Positions 58,092 through 64,000 of a stretch of 64,000 bases of DNA are shown one piece after another. The stretch spans positions 806,001-870,000 of the forward strand of contig NZ_CP011526.1 in NCBI RefSeq assembly GCF_001027105.1. The letters are read 5' to 3'. Position 1 is the stretch's first letter. The number at the start of each line of letters is the position of its first letter. Position numbers and translations under genes: made by a program. This DNA is from Staphylococcus aureus. Its GTDB lineage: Bacteria; Bacillota; Bacilli; Staphylococcales; Staphylococcaceae. The notes beneath the pieces are model-generated. The model did no database searches. It saw only the letters and a list, made by a program, of their open reading frames with translations, and was not told the DNA's origin.

Positions 58092-58424
58092 ATGACTACG
58101 CTAGCTGATGTAAAAAAACGTATTGGTCTTAAAGATGAAAAGCAAGATGAACAATTAGAGGAAATTATAAAAAGTTGTGAAAGCCAGTTGTTATCAATGT
58201 TACCTATTGAAGTTGAACAAATACCGGAAAGGTTTAGTTACATGATTAAAGAAGTTGCAGTTAAACGCTACAACAGGATTGGTGCTGAAGGTATGACATC
58301 AGAAGCGGTTGACGGACGTAGCAATGCGTATGAATTGAACGATTTCAAGGAGTATGAAGCTATTATTGATAATTACTTTAATGCTAGAACGAGAACTAAA
58401 AAAGGAAGGGCTGTGTTCTTTTGA
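58092..58424 (+). CDS. Head-tail connector protein, gp6-like
   Basis: 110 aa. TTLADVKKRIGLKDEKQDEQ then YMIKEVAVKRYNRIGAEGMT fits the phage gp6-like adaptor family that sits under the portal ring. The stop overlaps the start of the next gene. GTAGGTGG before the ATG. Confidence 0.85.
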   Translation: MTTLADVKKRIGLKDEKQDEQLEEIIKSCESQLLSMLPIEVEQIPERFSYMIKEVAVKRYNRIGAEGMTSEAVDGRSNAYELNDFKEYEAIIDNYFNARTRTKKGRAVFF

Positions 58425-58723
58425 GATATGAAGATAGAGTTATTTTTCAATTAGAACAAGTAACAACTTACAATCCTAAAACTAGCAAAAAAGAAAACGC
58501 ACTAATCACTTATGATGCGATACCATGCAATATTAACCCCATTTCTAGAGCAAGAAAGCAACTTGAATTTGGCGATGTAAAAAACGATGTAAGTGTCCTG
58601 AGGATAAAAGAATCAATATCTTACCCTGTTAGCCACGTGTTGGTTAATGGCATTCGCTACAAGATAGTTGATACAAGGATATACAGACACGAAACGTCAT
58701 ATTATATCGAAGAGGTCAATTGA
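58421..58723 (+). CDS. Head-tail stopper protein
   Basis: 100 aa beta-rich protein ([20 protein letters not shown], then [20 protein letters not shown]) of the phage head closure type. TTG 58421 overlaps the connector's TGA; GGAAGGGC lies upstream. It closes the DNA exit channel after packaging. Confidence 0.8.
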
Positions 58724-59070
58724 TGAATATAGATGGATTAGACGCACTGTTAAACCAATTTCACGATATGAAAACCAACATTGATGATGATGTAGATGAT
58801 ATTTTACAGGAAAACGCCAAAGAATATGTAGTACGAGCTAAATTGAAAGCTAGAGAAGTAATGAATAAGGGTTATTGGACTGGTAATTTATCACGCAATA
58901 TCAGATATAAAAAAACTGGCGATTTGCAATACACTATCACATCGCATGCAGCTTATAGTGGTTTCTTAGAGTTTGGTACTCGATACATGGAGGCAGAACC
59001 TTTTATGTGGCCAGTATATGAGGTAATAAGAAAATCGACTGTAGAAGAATTGAAAGCGTTGTTTGAATAG
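58723..59070 (+). CDS. HK97 gp10-like tail-completion protein
   Basis: 115 aa. [20 protein letters not shown] and [20 protein letters not shown] ([13 protein letters not shown]) are the HK97 gp10 family signature. It joins head and tail. ATG 58723 overlaps the previous stop (TGATG) behind AGAGGTC. Confidence 0.85.
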
Positions 59071-59081
59071 GAGATAAAAGC

Positions 59082-59465
59082 ATGACACCGAACTTACAAC
59101 TTTATAATAAAGCGTATGAAACGCTACAAGGATATGGATTCCCTGTTATTTCTCGTAAAGAGATGCAACAAGAGATTCCGTATCCTTTTTTTGTAATAAA
59201 AATGCCGGAGTCAAATAGAAGTAAGTACACGTTTGATAGTTATTCTGGCGATACGAATTTAGTTATTGATATTTGGAGTGTAAGCGATGATTTAGGACAT
59301 CATGACGGACTTGTTAAAAGGTGTATCGATGATTTAACACCTAGCGTTAAAACAAACGATTATGACTTTGAAGAAGATGATACTAACATCGCACAGTTAG
59401 TCGATGATACTACTAATCAAGAATTGCTACACACATCAATAACGATATCTTACAAAACATTTTAA
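59082..59465 (+). CDS. Tail terminator-like protein, 127 aa
   Basis: NLQLYNKAYETLQGYGFPVI, then YPFFVIKMPESNRSKYTFDS and LVIDIWSVSDDLGHHDGLVK fit the minor tail U / tail terminator family of siphophages, which caps the tail tube. AGGAGATAA before the ATG. Position before the major tail protein gene supports the call. Confidence 0.8.
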   Translation: MTPNLQLYNKAYETLQGYGFPVISRKEMQQEIPYPFFVIKMPESNRSKYTFDSYSGDTNLVIDIWSVSDDLGHHDGLVKRCIDDLTPSVKTNDYDFEEDDTNIAQLVDDTTNQELLHTSITISYKTF

Positions 59466-59483
59466 AAAACGGAGGAATATTGA

Positions 59484-60065
59484 ATGGCGAATATGAAAAA
59501 TAGTAATGACCGTATTATTTTGTTTAGAAAAGCTGGCGAAAAAGTAGATGCTACTAAAATGCTTTTTTTAACTGAATACGGCTTATCACATGAAGCTGAT
59601 ACAGATACAGAGGATACGATGGATGGGTCTTATAACACTGGTGGTTCAGTTGAATCAACAATGTCTGGTACTGCTAAAATGTTTTATGGTGACGATTTTG
59701 CAGATGAAATTGAAGATGCAGTTGTAGATCGCGTATTGTATGAGGCTTGGGAAGTTGAAAGTAGAATACCAGGCAAAAATGGAGATGCTACTAAATTTAA
59801 AGCGAAATATTTCCAAGGTTTCCACAATAAATTTGAATTAAAAGCAGAAGCTAACGGTATTGATGAATATGAATATGAATATGGAGTGAATGGTCGTTTC
59901 CAACGTGGATTTGCAACACTACCTGAGGCTGTAACAAAGAAACTTAAGGCGACTGGATACAGATTCCATGACACTACAAAAGCAGATGCGTTAACTGGCG
60001 AAGATTTAACAGCAATTCCACAACCTAAGGTAGATTCATCAACGGTTACACCAGGAGAGGTATAA
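59484..60065 (+). CDS. Major tail protein
   Basis: 193 aa. TKMLFLTEYGLSHEADTDTE, then TEDTMDGSYNTGGSVESTMS and GDDFADEIEDAVVDRVLYEA fit the TP901-1/phi11 tail tube family. Forms stacked hexamers of the tail tube. GGAGG about 8 bases before the ATG. It is followed by a hairpin terminator, which suits the high expression of a tube subunit. Confidence 0.9.
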   Translation: MANMKNSNDRIILFRKAGEKVDATKMLFLTEYGLSHEADTDTEDTMDGSYNTGGSVESTMSGTAKMFYGDDFADEIEDAVVDRVLYEAWEVESRIPGKNGDATKFKAKYFQGFHNKFELKAEANGIDEYEYEYGVNGRFQRGFATLPEAVTKKLKATGYRFHDTTKADALTGEDLTAIPQPKVDSSTVTPGEV

Positions 60066-60067
60066 AA

Positions 60068-60096
60068 ATAGGGCGTTAAGCCCTATTTATTTTGTT
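60068..60096 (+). terminator. Attenuator after the major tail protein gene
   Basis: ATAGGGC (60068-60074) pairs with GCCCTAT (60080-60086), then T-rich TTATTTTGTTT. Likely partial, since tail genes continue. Confidence 0.7.
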
Positions 60097-60126
60097 TAAA
60101 TTAATCATGAATGGAGATTTTAAGTT

Positions 60127-60492
60127 ATGAATGTAGAAATTAACGGAAAGTCATTAGAATTAAGTTTTGGTTTTAAATTTTTAAGAGAAATCGATAACCG
60201 ATTAGGTTTAAAAGTTGAACAAGCTTCTATCGGTCAAGGTGTATCAATGTTGCCTGTAGGTTTAGAAAGTGGAAATCCGGTTGTGATTGGCGAAGTTTTA
60301 ATCGCAGCTACATCTCACTTAAAAAAACAAGCAATTACTATTAATAACATTGATGAAGCATTAGATGAAATCGCAGAAAATATCGGACTAGAAGAATTCG
60401 GTTCGGATATTTTAACGGAGTTGGGAAAGCGACCTATGACCCGAAACCTAGTCGAAGTAGTGGAAGCGGAAGAGAAACCAGCGGAAGCGTAA
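60127..60492 (+). CDS. Tail assembly chaperone, gpG-like
   Basis: 121 aa. Begins MNVEINGKSLELSFGFKFLR. Same position and size as lambda gpG. It binds the tape measure protein during tail assembly. Near its end the message holds a slippery heptamer GGGAAAG (60423-60429) that lets some ribosomes shift -1 and continue into the 60522-60866 reading frame. GGAGATTT before the ATG. Confidence 0.85.
   Translation: MNVEINGKSLELSFGFKFLREIDNRLGLKVEQASIGQGVSMLPVGLESGNPVVIGEVLIAATSHLKKQAITINNIDEALDEIAENIGLEEFGSDILTELGKRPMTRNLVEVVEAEEKPAEA
60423..60429 (+). other. Programmed -1 frameshift site GGGAAAG
   Basis: Reads G-GGA-AAG in the gpG frame, the canonical X-XXY-YYZ pattern and the same heptamer used by phage lambda between gpG and gpT. 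After slippage the -1 frame is open all the way to 60866. Confidence 0.8.
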
Positions 60493-60866
60493 TAACTTAC
60501 GACAGAATCGTTATAACTTGTATGTCAACACTTGGTATTACAGATTTGAACGTTATTGAGCAAATGACATTAACAGAATATAACTATCGAATGTATGCGA
60601 AAGAGTATGAAATGCTAACCCAAGAATTCGAACGTTACAAACTTGCGTTTGCTATTCGTGATGCTGCAGCTACTAAAAATGTTGGGACAGAAAATAAACC
60701 TAAAGAGGAATATGTTTTTAACAATGCAAACGACGTATTGCCTTATGAAGAAAATATCCAACGGCTTAACGAAGGTAAAGATATAAGATTTAGCAGCGAA
60801 CGTGATGAATACGAACCACAAAATAATGAATTCTTTAAAGTTATAGCAGAATTTAATAAGCAATAG
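60429..60866 (+). CDS. gpT-like extension of tail chaperone (-1 frame)
   Basis: Reached by -1 frameshifting at 60423-60429. The predicted fusion has 101 residues of the gpG-like protein followed by 145 residues of this frame, about 246 aa. The frame has an internal ATG at 60522 (MSTLGITDLNVIEQMTLTEY) but no ribosome binding site before it, so independent translation is unlikely. In lambda the GT fusion recruits the tail tube protein to the tape measure complex. The tape measure gene follows after about 16 bases. Confidence 0.8.
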   Translation, partial: ATYDPKPSRSSGSGRETSGSVITYDRIVITCMSTLGITDLNVIEQMTLTEYNYRMYAKEYEMLTQEFERYKLAFAIRDAAATKNVGTENKPKEEYVFNNANDVLPYEENIQRLNEGKDIRFSSERDEYEPQNNEFFKVIAEFNKQ

Positions 60867-60882
60867 AAAGAGAGGTGTTAAT

Positions 60883-63800
60883 GTGACGGAATATAAAATT
60901 AAAGCGACTATTGAAGCTAGTGTAGCCAAATTCAAAAGGCAAATTGATAGTGCGGTTAAGTCTGTGCAAAGATTTAAACGAGTAGCAGATCAAACTAAAG
61001 ATGTTGAATTAAACGCTAACGATAAAAAATTACAAAAAACTATCAAGGTTGCTAAAAAGTCTTTAGATGCCTTTAGCAACAAAAATGTAAAAGCTAAATT
61101 AGATGCTAGTATACAAGACTTACAACAAAAGATATTAGAATCAAATTTTGAACTAGACAAACTTAACTCCAAAGAAGCTAGCCCTGAGGTTAAACTACAA
61201 AAACAAAAGTTAACTAAAGATATCGCTGAAGCAGAAGTTAAGTTATCCGAACTAGAAAAGAAGCGTATCAGTATTGACGTCAATGCAGATAACAGTAAAT
61301 TCAATCGAGTGTTAAAAGTATCTAAAGCTAGTCTTGAAGCATTAAATAGGTCTAAAGCCAAAGCTATTATAGACGTGGACAATGGTGTTGCTAACTCTAA
61401 AATAAAACGCACTAAAGAAGAGCTTAAAAGTATTCCAAACAAAACTAGATCTCGACTAGATGTAGATACAGGGCTTTCTATACCAACTATTTATGCGTTT
61501 AAAAAATCATTAGACGCATTGCCGAACAAAAAAACAACAAAGGTAGATGTCGATACTAATGGTTTAAAGAAAGCTTATGCCTACATAATAAAAGCAAACG
61601 ACAATTTCCAAAGACAGATGGGGAATTTAGCTAATATGTTCCGTGTGTTCGGTACTGTAGGTTCTAATATGGTTGGTGGATTACTAACTTCATCTTTTAG
61701 TATCTTAATACCTGTAATAGCGAGCGTAGTACCTGTAGTATTTGCGCTATTAAACGCTATCAAAGTGTTAACTGGCGGTGTACTTGCTTTAGGTGGTGCG
61801 GTAGCAATAGCCGGCGCTGGCTTTGTAGCATTTGGCGCAATGGCTATCAGCGCTATAAAGATGCTTAGTGACGGCACTTTACAAGCTAGCTCAGCAACAA
61901 ACGAATACAAAAAAGCTTTAGATGGCGTAAAGTCAGCATGGACTGATATTATAAAGCAAAATCAATCCGCTATATTCACAACTCTTGCAAACGGTTTAAA
62001 TACTGTTAAAACAGCAATGCAGAGCTTACAACCTTTTTTTAGTGGTATTTCAAGAGGAATGGAAGAGGCGTCTCAAAGTGTGTTTAAATGGGCTCAAAAT
62101 AGCGGTGTAGCATCAAGGTTCTTCAACATGATGAATACAACTGGTGTTTCGGTATTTAACAAGCTATTAAGTGCTGCAGGCGGTTTCGGTGATGGATTAG
62201 TCAATGTATTCACACAATTAGCACCACTGTTTCAATGGTCGGCTGATTGGTTGGATAGATTAGGTCAATCTTTCTCTAACTGGGCTAATAGTGCAGCTGG
62301 AGAAAATTCGATAACTCGTTTTATTGAATACACAAAAACAAACTTACCTATCATTGGTAATATTTTTAAAAATGTTTTCGTTGGAATTAACAATTTGATG
62401 AATGCATTCAGTGGATCATCAACTGGCATTTTCCAATCTCTTGAACAAATGACAGCTAAGTTTAGGGAATGGTCTGAACAAGTAGGACAATCTCAAGGGT
62501 TTAAAGACTTTGTCAGTTATATACAAACTAATGGACCACTAATAATGCAATTAATTGGGAACATTGCAAGAGGATTAGTTGCATTCGCAACAGCGATGGC
62601 TCCTATAGCTAGTGCAGTATTACGCGTTGCAGTAGCAATAACTGGTTGGATAGCTAACTTGTTTGAGGCGCATCCAGCTACAGCACAATTAGTTGGTGTC
62701 ATTATAACTTTAGTTGGTGCATTTAGATTTTTAATACCGATTATTCTTGCTGTATCTAACTTTATGGGTGGCGGATTAATAGGTAGAATCATTGCGTTAG
62801 TAAGTAAGTTCGGTTTATTAAGAGCGGGATTAACAATTTTAAAAGGTGCGTTCATGTTATTAAAAGGACCATTAAAAATTATATCAGTTATATTCCAATT
62901 GTTATTCGGTAAGATTGGATTAATTAGAAATGCTATCACAGGACTAGTAACTGTGTTTGGTATTTTAGGTGGTCCAATAACAATAGTTATCGGTGTAATC
63001 GCTGCATTAATAGCTATATTCGTTTTATTGTGGAATAAAAATGAAGGATTCAGAAACTTTATTATAAATGCTTGGAATGCGATAAAAACGTTTATGGTTA
63101 CAGTTTGGAATGTGTTGAAAACTGTAGCTTCGGTTGTATGGAATGCTATTTTAAAAGCTATCACTACAGCAGTAACTAATGTATACAATTTTATAATGAT
63201 TGTTTGGAATCAAATAGCCGCTTATTTACAAGGGTTATGGAATGGAATTATCGCTATTGCAACAACGGTATGGAACCTTTTAGTTACAATCATCACAACT
63301 GTTTTCACGACGATAATGACAATAGTTATGACGATATGGACAGCTATTTGGACATTCTTAAGTACAATCTGGAACACGATAATTACAATCGCTACTACGA
63401 TTTGGAATTTGTTAGTCACTGTAATAACTACAGTATTTACCACAATTATGACTATCGCAATGACAATTTGGAACGCTATTTGGACGTTCTTACAAACGTT
63501 GTGGAACACTATAGTTACTGTGGCAACTAAGGTTTGGAACGCTATCACTACAACTATATCTACTGCGTTACAAGCGGCATGGAGTTTTATTTCTAATATA
63601 TGGAATACGATTTGGAGTTTCTTATCTGGTATATTAACGACAATTTGGAATAAAGTTGTAAGCATATTCACACAAGTTGTATCAACTATATCAGACAAAA
63701 TGTCTCAAGCTTGGAACTTCATCGTGACTAAAGGTATGCAATGGGTATCTACTATAACAAGTACGCTAATTAACTTTGTTAATAGAGTTATTCAAGGATT

Positions 63801-64000
63801 CGTTAATGTTGTAAACAAAGTTAGTCAAGGTATGACAAATGCAGTAAATAAAATAAAAAGCTTTATAGGAGATTTTGTGTCTGCAGGTGCTGATATGATC
63901 CGTGGTTTAATTAGAGGTATTGGACAAATGGCTGGCCAATTAGTAGATGCGGCTAAAAATGTTGCTAAGAAAGCTTTAGATGCAGCTAAAAGTGCTTTGG
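60883..64000 (+). CDS. Tape measure protein, 5' part
   Basis: At least 1039 codons, cut by the right edge. GTG 60883 follows GAGAGGTG. The N-terminal 220 residues are coiled coil (VAKFKRQIDSAVKSVQRFKR and others) with a recurrent DVD(T)/DVN motif. From about residue 265 hydrophobic segments (IVIGVIAALIAIFVLLW and others) appear. From about residue 720 there is a long array of WN-I-T repeats (for example TIWNTIITIATTIWNLLV). The gene sets tail length and carries domains for DNA passage. Gene order after the chaperones confirms the call. Many minus-strand frames here are its shadows. Confidence 0.93.
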   Translation, partial: MTEYKIKATIEASVAKFKRQIDSAVKSVQRFKRVADQTKDVELNANDKKLQKTIKVAKKSLDAFSNKNVKAKLDASIQDLQQKILESNFELDKLNSKEASPEVKLQKQKLTKDIAEAEVKLSELEKKRISIDVNADNSKFNRVLKVSKASLEALNRSKAKAIIDVDNGVANSKIKRTKEELKSIPNKTRSRLDVDTGLSIPTIYAFKKSLDALPNKKTTKVDVDTNGLKKAYAYIIKANDNFQRQMGNLANMFRVFGTVGSNMVGGLLTSSFSILIPVIASVVPVVFALLNAIKVLTGGVLALGGAVAIAGAGFVAFGAMAISAIKMLSDGTLQASSATNEYKKALDGVKSAWTDIIKQNQSAIFTTLANGLNTVKTAMQSLQPFFSGISRGMEEASQSVFKWAQNSGVASRFFNMMNTTGVSVFNKLLSAAGGFGDGLVNVFTQLAPLFQWSADWLDRLGQSFSNWANSAAGENSITRFIEYTKTNLPIIGNIFKNVFVGINNLMNAFSGSSTGIFQSLEQMTAKFREWSEQVGQSQGFKDFVSYIQTNGPLIMQLIGNIARGLVAFATAMAPIASAVLRVAVAITGWIANLFEAHPATAQLVGVIITLVGAFRFLIPIILAVSNFMGGGLIGRIIALVSKFGLLRAGLTILKGAFMLLKGPLKIISVIFQLLFGKIGLIRNAITGLVTVFGILGGPITIVIGVIAALIAIFVLLWNKNEGFRNFIINAWNAIKTFMVTVWNVLKTVASVVWNAILKAITTAVTNVYNFIMIVWNQIAAYLQGLWNGIIAIATTVWNLLVTIITTVFTTIMTIVMTIWTAIWTFLSTIWNTIITIATTIWNLLVTVITTVFTTIMTIAMTIWNAIWTFLQTLWNTIVTVATKVWNAITTTISTALQAAWSFISNIWNTIWSFLSGILTTIWNKVVSIFTQVVSTISDKMSQAWNFIVTKGMQWVSTITSTLINFVNRVIQGFVNVVNKVSQGMTNAVNKIKSFIGDFVSAGADMIRGLIRGIGQMAGQLVDAAKNVAKKALDAAKSAL
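63271..63534 (+). repeat. Two tandem 132-bp repeats in the tape measure gene
   Basis: Units start at 63271 and 63403 (TGGAAC/TTGGAAT codons) and the next WN begins at 63535. Each encodes 44 residues, WNLLVT(I/V)ITTVFTTIMTI and onward through IWT/NAIWTFL and a second WNTI(I/V)T. They are diverged at the DNA level but parallel in every residue position except about eight. Confidence 0.8.

Larger units (their letters stand above)
35108..64000. mobile_element. Prophage, siphovirus of the phi11/80alpha type (left part)
   Basis: Integrase, lysogeny, early, replication, packaging, head and tail modules run in order from just after sufB to the right edge. The region is densely packed with overlapping small genes, unlike the host part. 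Capsid (324 aa), scaffold, portal and terminase are the 80alpha/phi11 type. The right end, including holin, amidase and attR, is not in the window, so intactness cannot be judged; every module seen here is uninterrupted. Confidence 0.97.

Noticed and set aside
60522..60866. Independent 114-aa gene
   Set aside because: It has no ribosome binding site and its frame is open back to a slippery heptamer; better read as the -1 extension of the chaperone.
62517..63698. Minus-strand and second plus-strand open frames inside the tape measure gene
   Set aside because: They are shadows of the WN-I-T repeats, and lack ribosome binding sites; the tape measure frame is continuous here.

Overview
The window is a low-GC Firmicute chromosome segment and can be assigned to Staphylococcus aureus with high confidence. 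It carries a clfA gene with a serine-aspartate repeat region and LPDTG anchor, then vwb (coagulase-type von Willebrand factor binding protein), emp, the thermonuclease gene nuc and cspC, which is the S. aureus gene order. It also holds staphylococcal STAR repeats and a prophage of the phi11/80alpha siphovirus type. All names come from recognising proteins and motifs by eye; no database search was run.

Positions 1-35107 are host chromosome. The left edge has the end of smpB and the complete tmRNA gene ssrA, whose 3' end contains a 15-bp sequence known as a pathogenicity-island attachment core. A small patch of accessory genes follows (a lipoprotein, a frameshifted fragment and a 107-aa protein). 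Then comes the adhesin and secreted-protein cluster clfA, vwb, emp, a short vWbp-like gene, nuc and cspC. vwb is broken by a one-base frameshift just after its signal peptide. Three of the secreted genes share a promoter module resembling a SaeR box, with identical spacing. Small hypothetical and metabolic genes follow: a YiiX-type secreted protein, a YozE-family protein, a histidine phosphatase, a LysE-type exporter, two acetyltransferases including the one at 4198, an Ohr/OsmC peroxidase, aroD, a nitroreductase, thioredoxin-like proteins, gcvH and a YwqG-like protein. A STAR-repeat intergenic region precedes a toprim/thioredoxin pair. A SAM-I riboswitch then controls a methionine ABC transporter (metN, metI, metQ). 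A csbD-like gene with a sigma-B promoter, a DUF368 membrane protein and the iron-sulfur cluster operon sufCDSUB close the host part.

Positions from about 35108 to the right edge are the left part of an integrated prophage. A leftward arm holds the integrase and a lysogeny operon (CI-type repressor, ImmA-type peptidase, PH-SHOCT protein, HEPN protein). The 66-aa gene long regarded as an excisionase lies antisense to the 3' end of the HEPN gene. This arrangement matches the published Tha/Ith prophage immunity and inhibitor pair. A rightward early region holds cro, an antirepressor, many small S. aureus phage proteins, Gam, ERF recombinase, SSB, an HNH-type protein, a replication initiator with an embedded candidate origin, a DnaC-like loader, dUTPase, RinB and RinA. 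An opposite-strand gene for a Cas2-fold (SinR-like) protein interrupts this region. The late region runs terS, terL, portal, minor head protein, scaffold, capsid, connectors, major tail protein, two tail chaperone frames joined by a GGGAAAG slippery site, and a tape measure gene that runs off the end. Lysis genes, tail fibres and attR lie outside the window.

The points I rate highest are the Tha/Ith locus, the opposite-strand Cas2-fold gene inside the lytic operon, the 15-bp iteron array plus palindrome in the initiator gene, the frameshifted vwb, and the intrinsic terminator lying between rinA and terS.
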